Positions 12,546 through 24,480 of a DNA stretch of 64,000 bases are shown piece after piece. Below the pieces are notes generated by a model, which was not told the DNA's origin, made no database searches, and saw nothing but the letters and a program-made list of their open reading frames with translations. The translations under genes were made by a program, and so were the position numbers. This DNA is from Vanilla planifolia (lineage: Eukaryota > Streptophyta > Magnoliopsida > Asparagales > Orchidaceae). The first letter of the stretch is position 1; every line of letters begins with the position of its first letter. The stretch lies in NCBI GenBank assembly GCA_023846275.1, contig CM043877.1, positions 14,305,107 to 14,369,106 of the forward strand. The letters are read 5' to 3'.

Positions 12546-15500
12546 AGAATACTAGTCTTTTTATCGTGTTAATTCTGATATAAGGTAAGTGTTTGTTCTA
12601 TTTGTGTTTAATTAGGTATTGCTTCTTATTTTGTGAAATTATACACTTCAAGGTGTATGACGAAATGTTTAACTCATTATAATCGTTAAATGGGTTTCTG
12701 AGAATTTTAATCAATGATTGAGGTTCACTTGTTTCATGCAATTAATAACCAAACCATATGAAAGCTGCATCGTTTAGATGTGCTTTGCACTAACAATGAT
12801 GCTTCTTATATCTTATCATCTTATTGACATATTTCAACACCTTTGCAAAATAAATAGGCATTAGTATGAACAAAAATTTCTAGGAATATTATAAGAAAAA
12901 GTATTTGATTTGATTTTCTTTTTAAGTAGTGTTTGATTGGAGTGTCATATAAGTGGTATTGATAGATGATAATATAATTTAGGTGTTATCATTTATAAAA
13001 AAAATTATGTTAAAAAAATTTCAAAACAATTTTTATTATTAACATGCGTAATGGTTGTTTTAATCATTTTTTTAATATTTTAATTGGTGGGTTTGATTTA
13101 TCATCTGATTTTGTACTTTTGCTCATAGATTATTATTGTGACACTTTCAATAAGATTTATGATCTTAGTTTGAAATCTCTTAAAGTGTTATTTTTCATTA
13201 CTAGTCTTATTTTAAAATTTTCTCATTGTTAAGTCTTGAAGGATTGCTATTATTTTGTGTATTCTTTTTATTGTAATGTTTCTTTGGATTTAAGCGTGTA
13301 ACTCTTTTTTAAGTTGATGTGTAGATCTCTTATGAGCTTAGTTTACAAAAATTTTATTCCTTTACTTTTGTGAACAACAAAAGAGAATCTTAGTTTTTTA
13401 ACTGATGTAAATGTAAATGGAAGAAGTAAAATGGAGTTATTAAAAAATTTTATGTACTTTTTTATCTTTATTTTTTTATATTTATTTTTGTGATTGTAGT
13501 TAAATTTTCAGTTATTATATTTTTAATTTTGTAATGTTTTAAAAAAAATGTGATTTACTCTCTTATATGTCTCATACAAACTGTGCACTTATAAAATTAT
13601 GTAAATATAAAGGATATCGTTTGACATCATCATGATACTTTCTAAAATAATTAACACTTATGAGATTTAGGTTTTATTATTGTTTTCAAATTACAAATAA
13701 TAAAAAATATTATGTGACACAAAAGAGTACAATACTAAGAATATATCATAACTTGTCTTTGCATCAATATAAGTGATTCTTTATTGAATGTGATCAAACA
13801 AGTTTTAAATTAATGATTATCAAACAATAATAAATTAATATCCATCTTTTATAACTTTTTTGTTTCTTATTATATCCACTTTTCAAAAGATATAATAAAT
13901 GATATATTAAGTCAAGATATGTTAAACATGCATGTATGCAAGGGTATTCATTTGCACCAAATGAGAAAAAATCATTTGAGATTAGTTTTTGATGTTATAA
14001 AACAACTTTCATACTCTTATTCATTAAAATGAAAGTATTGTTATGAAGAGATTTAATGATTGCAAAGTTAAGCAATTCTTCAATTTGAAGTGAACATATC
14101 AACAATATATATAAAAAATTTCTCAACAAAACAACTCCTTCATGATTTAGCAACTCCATTGCCTTTAAACTAATAATTATTTAGTCATAATCATTTGCAT
14201 CATAAGGCTAGTATAGAAGAAGTTTGAGCACTTGTCCAAAGGAATGAAAGATATGTAAGGGTCATTAAGAGTGAAACTTTTGTTTTCATTTCCTACATTT
14301 TAGTACATATGTCATTTAAGCACATTTCCTTTCAAAGATCAGCTTCCTATAAGTCTTCACCTTAATGATATCCTATTATGCATCATGTATGTTCTCAAAA
14401 CTTCATCGCAAAGACTATCATCATCATCTAAAAACTCGATTGTCAAATTGGTAGCTAAGTAGTTTTGTAATATTCGATGATCATTGCCCCTTAGTGTTTC
14501 TGCTTACATACTTATGCCTAAAAAAACATAGTACATGATTCATTGCCTCAAAAGATCACTCCATATGAATAATCTCATCATGTTAATGGCCTCCACCAAG
14601 TCTGGAAGTGAAAATGCGAGAAAAAAATGCATAAATAACCATAAAGGTCAATGCATTTTTAAGAAGTGTCATTTTGATAATTAAAAAAAAATGACTATTC
14701 AAGGATGGAATCCTGCTCCTCATAAAAGAGATAATGAGTTGCCATTAACCAATATATGTTGACATGCATATATGAGAAAACTTAACTATCTCTAATTTCA
14801 ATACATAGATATCCTCATGATTTTAATAATCAATTTTGCTGCTCCATTAAAGTTAAAATATTTTACACAAACTAAGAATTTTGGAAATTCAATTACAAAA
14901 AAAGGGAATGCATTAGCTAACTTACATTCTCTAATAAACAAATGGATCAAATCCAACAAGAATGGCAACTAAACCCATTCATAAAATGTTGCACACATAC
15001 AAAATGATTCTCGAGAATTAAGGTCTACAAATGTGGGATTTAGTGAATATCAAATCCAAAGTACTTTTATTTGAAAATTAATAACCTTAATCTTGCACGT
15101 AAAGGAGAAATGCAACAAGAGTGATTCTAAGTTATATTAATGAACTATCATGTTCATAACTATTGTGATTGAGACAAATGAATGTTATGTTTCATAATCA
15201 ATCAAACTTTCATATGTTAATTCAACATTTTTAAAGTATTAGTAATAATATTCATGAATAATGAATCTAGCTTCTAATTAATAACATATATTTGAGATCT
15301 AATGGGGGGTTGATATGTAAGAACCTGACCCTTACCTTTGATTGTAGCATTAAACTTTGGCCCATTTATAATAAATCCTTTACGTGTAAATACTCAGCGT
15401 TGTTTTGTTGTTTCCAACAGTTGATTTTCCAAACACTTGTAGAAACTGTTTAGCATAATTTCCAAATCTTTTACGAGAAAAACAATCAACAACTTTCTTC

Positions 15501-15822
15501 TTATAGTCTTCTTTATGATAATAACTACATATCTAGCATTAAAAAATGTTATAATCCTAGTTCTTACAATTTAAGATATAACTAAAGAGGGTAAAGTCTT
15601 AAGTTTCTATCCTCATTATGAAGAAAATACTACTTTTCTTTCGTTAACCATTTTTCTTAATTTTGTAATTTTTTTGCATTTTTATATTCTTAATGCTACT
15701 TCAACTAAACTTTTATAAAATAATTTAATATAAGTAATCAAATTTTTTATTGAGTTCTTTAGACTCTTTTAGAACATATAACATCTTTGTTTCTCTATTT
15801 TTCCCAATATCAATGTGTACCT
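12546..15822 (+). repeat. D flank: left arm of palindrome 2
   Basis: This is the downstream flank of the RNR2 unit. The first part (12,546-12,790) matches the 3' flanks of P2, P3 and P5. The rest pairs inverted with right-arm pieces at 15,872-17,000, 19,080-19,310 and 19,860-22,136: for example 13,930-14,020 with 20,800-20,880, 14,880-14,940 with 19,870-19,910, and 15,320-15,360 with 16,755-16,800. P5's D flank matches it again from 63,421 to the window end. No coding sequence was recognised. Confidence 0.85.
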
Positions 15823-15871
15823 TGCAAAACATGAAATGTTTTGTTCATGTGAGGATCATGCTGGTTTCTAG
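15823..15871. repeat. Hairpin centre of palindrome 2
   Basis: The two D arms meet here. The centre contains the short perfect inverted repeat CAAAACAT-GAA-ATGTTTTG. Immediately outside, CAATATCAATGTGTACC on the left pairs with GGTAAACATTGATATT on the right. The joint between the opposed arms is thus only about 50 bases long. Confidence 0.85.
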
Positions 15872-16999
15872 TGAGGTAAACATTGATATTAGGAAAAATA
15901 GAGAAATAAAGATATTATGTATTCTAGAAGAGTCTAAAGAACTTAACAAGAAATGTGATTGCTTATATGAAATTTATTTTTTATAAAAGTCTAATTGAAG
16001 TAGCATTAAAAATGTAAAAATGACAAATGATTACAAACGTAAGAAAAGTTGTCAATAAAAGGAAAGTAGTATTTTGTTCATAATGAGGATAGAAACTTGA
16101 GACTTTAACTTCTTGAGTAGAATCTTAAAATACATGGACTAGAACTAGGATTTTTTAATGCTAGATATGTAGTTATTATCATAAAGAAGAACGTAAGAAG
16201 AAAGTTGTCGAGTGTTTTTCTCATGAAGGATTTGGACAATGTGAATCCCCCAAGTAGCAACAAATTGAGCAAAAGCATTATGAGCAGTCACTGCCACACC
16301 GAATGACCCTCACTAGAAACCAACCTTTCAAAATAAAACTTCATCCAACCTGAGGGTCGAGGACATGATTGCGAGAGGGAAGGGAGAATGGTGCATAGAG
16401 GGTGAGAGAGGTCCTAGTTTTCCAAGCTAGTGGTTATAAAAGAGATAGTTAAGTAGACTTCATATTAATAAAAGGAAAGTAATATTTTCTTCATAATGTG
16501 GACAAAAACTTAAGACTTTAACCTCTTGAGTAAGATCTTACATAACAAGGACTAAAACTATGACATTTTTAATATTAGATATGTAGTTATTATCATCAAG
16601 GAGAATGTAGGAAGAAATTTGTAAAGTGTTTTTCTCATGAATAATTTTGACATTATGCTAAAGAGCTTTTGTAAGTGTCAGAGAAATCAATTATTGGAAG
16701 CAAAACAAAGGACAAAGTATTTACACATGAAGGATTTACTAAAAATGGACCAAAGCTTAATGATACAATCAAAGGTAAGGGTCAGATTTTTACATATCAA
16801 CTCCCATTTGACATCAAATATATGCTATTAATTAGAAGCAAGATCCATTATTTATGAATATTATCACTAATATTTTAAAAGTTTTGAATTAACTTATGAA
16901 AGTTTCATTTATTATGAAAAATCATATTCACCTGTCTCAATCATAATAGTTATGAACATAATAATTCAATAGTATAATTTAGAATAATTTTTGTTGAAT
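15872..16999 (-). repeat. Inner right arm of palindrome 2, with an internal duplication
   Basis: This is the reverse complement of about 15,120-15,822. The block corresponding to left-arm 15,470-15,660 is present twice in direct orientation, at about 16,030-16,240 and 16,440-16,640. About 200 bases of higher GC DNA (16,245-16,440) of unknown origin lie between them. After the second block the arm continues to about 16,990. No gene was seen; open frames of about 60 codons at 16,637-16,857 are chance frames. Confidence 0.75.
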
Positions 17000-19079
17000 T
17001 GCTCATAAGAAAAGAAATAACAATAAAATATCACATCAAGAAAAAAAAAGTAGAGAAAAACATGCAGCTCAAAATTTATTATAATTGATATAAATGAATT
17101 GGATATTATTATAAGGATTAATAGTTTTTCATTATCTTTACTTTGAGACAAATTGTTGTAATAAGTTTGAGTATATAATATATATTAGAAGCAATTACAA
17201 TAGTTGCTTTTGATAGTTTAACATTTGACAAACATTATATCTTTATTTTTTTTCTTTGAGACTTTAATGTATAAATTCCTTTTATTTTAAAAAGGAATTT
17301 AAAGTTTCTAGTTATGTGATTATTCATTTGGTCTTAAGAAATAATTAGAGTGTTTAAAAGAAAACTTTTATAAAATAAAGGTTTTTTTAATGCTCAAAAG
17401 AAAGTTTTAGATTTGAAGAAAAATTGTTTTGAAATAAGTAGCTCCAAAAAGACAATAGCCACATAATCCCTTCTATTCCTCAAGCCTTATCAAGTGAGAT
17501 GAATAAAGAGACAACATGAATTATTAATAATCATAATACGATAACCCAAAACTAGATGTACTAAAGGAACTAGCACAATGGAGAGATAAGCTTGACACTA
17601 AAGGTCTGTGGATCACGATACAGGAATTTTAACGTATTGATTCAGATCTCTTGGATTAATACCATAACCATGATCTATTCTCTTAGATGAAGAGTTACAC
17701 CCAATTAAGAGAATGAGTATAGTAAAACTTAGAGATGCCAAAGGTCATTATGCTAGACATATCCAAATTTAAGTTTAAAGTTGGTCACAAAAATAATTAA
17801 GAGATATAATGTAAATCTATTTGATTAGTCAATAATTCATTTTTATAAGGATTCAAGAAAGGCTATTTTGACTAGTGCAAGAGGTGAGTAATTTACATGT
17901 AATCCAACAGTGTCCAACACACCAGTTCTTAGCTTTTCTCATGAAAAAGTGTTTAAGATAGCATGGTGCAAGCATTACAATCGCATGACAAACCATAATG
18001 TAAGATGTATAACAACACGCTAGGATTCTTAGCATGTGCGACAAATAGAACGATTGGTGAAAAGCAATGTGTAGGAAGGACGAAATGAGTAGAGTGTGCG
18101 AGATAGTGCTAGGTGGGAGAGCCACTAACTCATGTGCATTATGCATGCCTATTGGGTAATCCTACTATGGAACCTGGATTAGCGATAAGCACATAGTTCA
18201 CTCATTTATAATGCAAGTAATGCACATAGATGTGCACCCTTGCACGACCACAAACTCTGCAATGTCCATGTTGAAGTCCTAGTACACTCTGCACATAGGG
18301 AATAAAGAAATGAATTTTGTCATTATAAAAAAATATTAATAATGTATTATAACAAAGCCTCTATAAAAGCAGAGAATATGAGGTAAAGTAAGAAATTTTC
18401 AACTTTTGGTAAAAAAAAATAGTCTTTATTCTTTTAGTTTTATTTATCACTATCAACTTAATATAACAAAGTATTAAAATAGCCAAGGTTGAATAAATTA
18501 TTGTCTGGACACTATCATAAGGTCCCTTTAGTTGTGATCACCAATTTATGGGCCAACATTTCCTTAAGTCTAACACTCAATAAATGAAAGATTTGGACTA
18601 CAACATATAAGTGGGTTGACTATTTGGATTGGGTTTTCACATTAACTATTTTTTTCACAAATTTTTCTAAAATTCTCTTTATGTTAGATGTACTAGCTAT
18701 TTTTATATTTTGATATTTTAATCTTATCTCATATAGAGTTTTTCACTTATGAGAAACAACTCTATATATTAGGACTAAAAATATCATTATAGTTATGTTA
18801 TATTCAATATTTTACCCTTCAAGTTTCTCCATATTGTATTGAGTTTTTTACACATGCTACTGCAATGCATTTAATAAAATTTTGAAACTTATTCTCTTTT
18901 CATTCTATTTTTTCTCTTTTTTTCTATTAAATTCTATCCTTCAGTAGCTTAAGTTTTTACAAATTTCTTTTTTTATTTTATTTTATTTTCTTTTTTATTT
19001 GTCTTAATTTTAAGTTTCACTACCTTATAACAATTTTCCATTATTACAAATACTCTCACATCACTACAAAAAATTCCAA
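17000..19079. other. Insertion in the right arm of palindrome 2, content unknown
   Basis: This stretch has no partner in the left arm, where the flanking sequence is continuous near 15,060-15,130. It is therefore inserted DNA of about 2.1 kb. The middle (17,850-18,300) is less AT-rich and has a 97-codon minus-strand open frame without recognisable similarity. A pyrimidine-rich tract lies at about 18,890-19,020. No terminal repeats or polyprotein motifs were recognised. Confidence 0.6.
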
Positions 19080-22000
19080 TTAATTCTCGTCTCCTTTTTG
19101 TGTTTCTCTTATGTGAAAAAGTATTTTTCTCTTTTACTTGCTAGCTTAAGGTTATTAATTTTCTCATAAAAGGATTATGGATTTCATATTCACTCAATTC
19201 TATATTTGTAGACCTCAGATCTAAGGATTCATTTTATGTGTACAACATTTTTGTGAATGGGTTGAGTTACTATTCGTGTTGGATATGATCCATTCATTAA
19301 GTATGTGTGATTCCTAATTCTGATATGTTTCTTGACTAGGTAACTATTTGACTCTTTTGTATTTTAAACAATTTAGTTTTCTTTATGCTTTTACATGTTT
19401 GATTTTTAAACTTGATGTAAATGAATATCATTTTTTTTTTAGTTTGACTCATTTAATTAACTTACATGACATATTATCTGAAACCAATAGTCCTAAATAA
19501 AAAAATAAAAAGATGTATTTAGCTTATATATTTATGATCATAAAGGTAGCATTTTAAGTTATAGTTATGATAAATTTATGTAGTTGATTTAGGAGTGCCA
19601 AGGCCAAATCTCATGATCTTCACATCAATGATCTCATTTTAAAAAATGTAACAAAAAAGATGGATTAAAGAGATTATGAAAAAGATTAGATAACATTTTT
19701 CTAAACCCATAATACATAATTCTCTTTCTTTGTTCAAAAATTCATGATTTATCTAATGTTGCTTTACCCATTACTAATTAATTGTTCTTATAAATCAAAA
19801 TATAAGTTCTATATAATTGGCTTAAAGTTTAAGAAGGTTTAATTGATATTTATAACCTTTATAATATACTAGAGAATGTAAGTTAGCTAATGCATTCCCT
19901 TTTTGTACAATTGAACTTCAAAAATTCTTATTTCATGTACAATATTTTAACTTTAGTGGAGAAGCAAAATTGATTATTAAAATCATGAGAATATTTATGT
20001 ATTAAAATTTGAGATAGTTAAGCTTTCTCATATACACATATCAACATAAGTTGGTTAATATCAACTCATTATCTCTCCTATGAGGAACAAAATTCCATCC
20101 TTGGATAGTCATTTTATTTCAATTGTCAAAATGACACCTTAAAAATGCATTGATTTTTATGCCTATTTATGAAATTTTTCTCACATGTACACTTCTCAAT
20201 TTGGTGGAGGCCATTAGCATGATGAGATTATTCATATGGAGTGATCTTTTGAGGCAATGAGTCATGCACTATGTTTTCTTAGGCGTAGGTATGTAAGCAT
20301 AAACACCAAGGGACAATGATCATCAAATATTACAAAACTACTTAGCTACCATTTTGGCAACCAAGTTTTTAAATAACCATGATAGTCTTTGCGATGAAGT
20401 TTTGAGAACCTACATGATGTATAAGAGGATATCTTTAAGGTGAAGACTTATGGGAAGTTGATTTATGAAAGGAAATGTGATTAAGTAACATATGTACTAA
20501 CGAGTAAGAAATGACAACAAACTTTCACTCTTAATGACCATTATTTATCTTTCATTCCTTTGGACAAGTGCTCGAAATTCTTCTATACTAGCACCATGAT
20601 GCAAATGATTAAGACTAAATAATTATTAGCTTAGAAGCAATGGAGTAGTTAAATCATGAAGTGGTTGTTTGGTTGAGAAATTTCTTTGTATTTTTTGTTG
20701 ATATATCCACTTCAAATTTAAGAATTATTTAACTTTGGATCCATTAATTATCTTCATGACAATAATTTAATTCTAATAAATAAGAGTATGAAAGGTGGTT
20801 TTATAACATCAAAAGCTAGTCTCAAATGATCTTTTTTCTTTTGGTGTAAATGAAACCACACATACATGCATATTTGACATATCATGACTTAATATATGAC
20901 TCATTATATCTTTTGGATAGTGGATATAATAAGAAATAAAAAATTTATACGACATAAATATTAATTTATTTTGGATTGATAATCATTACCTAAAAACAAC
21001 TAATTTGATCATGATCAATAAAAAATCACTTATATTGATACAAAGACAAGTTATGACATATTCTTAAGATGTTACTCTTTTGTGTTACATAACATTTTTT
21101 TTCATTATTTGTAATTTGACAATAATAACAATATCCAAATCTCATAAGTATAAATTATTTTAAAAAAAATCATCATGATGTCAAATGATATCCCTTATAT
21201 CTACATAATTTCATAAATGCAGAGTTTGTATAACATGTATAAAAGAGTAAATCACATTTTTTTTAAAAAACTACAAAATCAAATATATAATAAATAAGAA
21301 CTAAAATACAACCACAAAAATAAATACAAAAAAAATAAAGGCATACATAAGATTTTTTAATAACTCTACTTTATTTTGTTGTTCACAAAAGTAAAGGAAT
21401 AAAATTTTTACACAATCAGCTCATAAGAGATCTACCCATCAACTTAAAAAAAATTACATACTTCAATCCAAAGAAATATTAGAATAAAAAAAATACACAA
21501 AATAATAACAATCTCTTAAGACTTATCTAAAAGAAATTGCTTAAAATAAGATAAAGTACTGGAACACACCACTTGAAGAGATTTTTAACTAAGTTCATAA
21601 ATCTAATTGAGGGTGTCATAATAATAATCAATGAACAAAAGTATAAAATAAAATTATAAATCAAACCCACTAATTAAAATATTCAAAACAAGATATAAGA
21701 AGCATCTAAATTATATTATTATCTATGATTTCACCTATATAACGCTCCAATCAAGCACTACCTAAAAACAATCACAACAAATGCTTTTTGCTACAAAATT
21801 CTTTAAATCTTTTGTTCATATAAATGCCTCAGTACTTTGCAAAAGCGTTGAAAATAGTCAAAAAGTGACAAGATATAAGAAGCACCCTTGCCAGTACAAA
21901 ACGCAGCTAAACAATGAAGCTTTCATATGCATTAGTTGTTAATTACATGAAACAAGTAGATCTCAATCATTTGATTCAAATTCTCACAAACCCACTTAAC

Positions 22001-22136
22001 GATTATAATGAGTTAAGAATTTCATCGAACTCCTTCAGGTGTATAATTTCACAATATAAGAAGCAATCCATAAATCACCACAAACAGAACAAACTCCTGA
22101 CTTATATAAAAATTAACGCGATAGAAAGACTATTCT
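19080..22136 (-). repeat. Outer right arm of palindrome 2 (D flank reversed)
   Basis: 19,080-19,310 and 19,860-22,136 are the reverse complement of about 12,546-15,110. A stretch of about 545 bases (19,315-19,860) has no partner in the left arm and is probably a small insertion. The segment 21,914-22,136 is the 3' flank of RNR2 pseudogene P2 read backwards and also matches 33,871-34,100 and 62,762-62,990 (inverted). Open frames here, including the 94-codon frame at 21,914, are antisense by-products. Confidence 0.85.
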
Positions 22137-22645
22137 TCAGAAATCATTGTTCATGCAGAGCTCATGGATGGTGCCAATTTCGTTCACGCTTGACATAATT
22201 GACGCGTTCAGCGGCAATCTCCAAAACTCTTTCCTAGGAGAGCTTGGTGTTATGAAGGCCGTACAGGAGGAAGGCGAAATCAAAGTGAACCATCTCGAGA
22301 GATCAGCTGGTTGCAAAATGTGATTCGAGGAATAAGCCAACGCTTCTTAAGCCAGAATATCGCACAGAAGCTACCGGAGAAGAAGATTCCATCGACACAG
22401 GCAAAGCAAAAAAGGCACCCTGCAAACGTTTCAAATGTGTCGATCCATCGAAACGCCCACTCGACGCTACTCGCGACGTAGGGAGTCTCCTCCACTGTCC
22501 AGAAGGAGGCCTCAGCTTTCTTGTACATCTCCCAAATCTGTGGGAAACGAATCGGGAACATGCAGAAGCTTTCAGAATTGAGAGCAAGGAGTATCTCGTC
22601 ATACTCCTCGTGATCGCCAGCTGAAGAGGGTAGAATTTCCGACAT
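22137..22645 (-). pseudogene. RNR2: RNR2 small subunit pseudogene P2, internally deleted
   Basis: This is a minus-strand R2 copy starting at ATG 22,645. It keeps MFPIRFPQIWEMYKKAEASFW but then jumps from WTVEE straight to PYVASSVEWAFRWID. About 110 codons are missing, including the DLSxxLxHW aspartate ligand and the ENIHSEMY segment with two iron ligands and the radical tyrosine. The FFSGSF and WLKKRWLIP blocks remain, with Glu to Asp before GIFF. A further 5-base deletion (absent from P3) breaks the frame after SRD. The last third is almost entirely lost: 22,207/22,208 joins mid-gene sequence to a short piece near the C-terminus. The stop codon position is 22,137-22,139. It cannot encode a working R2. 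Confidence 0.93.
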
Positions 22646-24367
22646 GATGAGGTCAAAGTATGTCAGATTCGATCTACGAGCGAGAGAGGAATGAATTCGT
22701 TGGCGCAGAGAGACAAAGAGTAACTCTATAGTAATTTCTCAAGTTTATAAAGAAAGAATTAGAGGGAGATTGAGCGTAAGAAGATATCAAATTTTTAAGT
22801 TTGTTATAAACATTTGGGAAGTCTTGGATTGGAAGCCGCCTACTTCCACTAGCCATAGTAAGTCTTACTGTCTCTTTTTTTCGGTGCAGCCTATGCTTAG
22901 AGAATCTGTGATTAAGAGGTACTTAAGATGCCTCGTTCTCTTTAAGATCAAATGAAAGTCGAGATCTGACCATTGAAGTATAGCTAAAAAAAGGTTATAT
23001 GGATTTTGAGTGACAATCACTATTTGAAAATCTAATTAAAATACAAATCATATTTTGGCAAGTAAATTTAGCATGTAAAAGAGTGGAAATGAAAATTATT
23101 CGACCCAAGACAAAAAAGAATATTGGCTGAGAATAAGAATATAATAAAGATCATTCATGAATAAATGTTTAAAAAAATTTATTTGATTTTTTTCAAATTA
23201 AGAAAAAAGATATATTTTTTCAAATGTTCAATTAATGTGATTAAAATATATTAAATTCTGTTTGAACTTAATTATATTGAGAGAATATTATTCTAATTAT
23301 TAAAAATAAATATAATAAAAATTATGTCATAAAACTATTAAAATATAATTAGAAATTCAAACTACATTTCAAAAAAAAAATGAAATTATTTAACCACAAA
23401 ATCATTATATCAAATAAATTCTTAATTTAAAATATTTTCTAATCTTTTAAGAAATAACCCTTTGATATTAAGAATTTTTTTGATAACATAAGATGTTAAA
23501 ATAGAGTTAGTTTAACATAATAATCCTAATATTAATAGGGTTAGAAATGAAATTCTATTTGGGTAATATCTTAGGTTGTGTATAGTTAAAATGATTTTAC
23601 AGTGAAATAAATAACACTTTTTTGAAAAACAATTTGAACTTCTGATTATATTTTAATAGCTTTATTACATATTTTTTATTTGCTTTATTTTTAATAATTA
23701 GAACAATATTCTTTAAATATAACGAAATCTAATTATAATTTAATATATTCCAATCACATTAGTTAAACATTAAAAACAAATATATCTTTTTATGTTACTT
23801 TGAAAATAACCAAATAAAAACTTTTTTAAACATCTATTCAATAATGATCTTTATATTATTACCAAATATTCTTATTCTCAACAAAAATTATTGACTGTCA
23901 TAGGCTGAAAAAATTTTAAAATCCCCTCTTCCCCGTTATATTTATCTGTCAAAATATAATTTGTATTTTAATTCGATTTTCAAATAATTATTGTCACTCA
24001 AAATTCATCTAACATTTTTTATAGCCAAACTATAATGGTCAGATCTCAACTATCGTTTCATCTAAAGAGAAAATGATATCTTAAATACCTCCCAATAAAA
24101 CTACACAGATTCTTTAAGCATAAGCTACACCAAAACGAAGAGACAGTAAGACTTATTACGATGAGCGGAAGTACGCGACTTCCACTCCAAGACTCCCCAA
24201 ATGTTCATAAAAACTTTAAATTTTGAAATTTTTTTATGCTCTATCTCCCCCTAATTCTTTCTTTATAAACTTAAAAAACTACCCTAGAGTTATCATTTGT
24301 CTCTTCGTGCCAACGAACTCGTTCCTCCCGCTCCCAGATAAAATTCGACCTACTTTGTCCTCAGTCA
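22646..24367. repeat. Palindrome 3: head-to-head RNR2 upstream flanks
   Basis: Arms of about 22,646-23,395 (reading leftward into P2) and 23,605-24,367 (reading rightward into the RNR2 stub) are inverted relatives. Both carry a TTCTTTATAAAC TATA-like element, the leader and the upstream AAGTCTTACTGTCTC-type segment. The centre (23,396-23,604) matches the inner U flank at 8,720-8,880. This is a shortened version of the U-U arrangement of palindrome 1. Confidence 0.85.
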
Positions 24368-24480
24368 TGCCGATGATTCCACCCTCTTCAACAGGCCGCC
24401 ACGATGAGTATCACGAGCCACTTCTTTCTCCCAATACCGACCGCTTCTGCATGTTCCCCATTCGTTTCCCACATAATTAG
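24368..24480 (+). pseudogene. RNR2: RNR2 5' stub (36 codons)
   Basis: The first 36 codons of an R2 copy, with SSTGRHDEYHEPLLSPN and DRFCMFPIRFP, follow a TATA box at about 24,260 and a leader. The homology stops within the codon after FPIRFP and a stop codon follows almost at once. The sequence then continues as a Ty3/gypsy remnant. The stub is open in frame but far too short to have R2 activity. It faces away from P2, forming a head-to-head pair. Confidence 0.9.
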
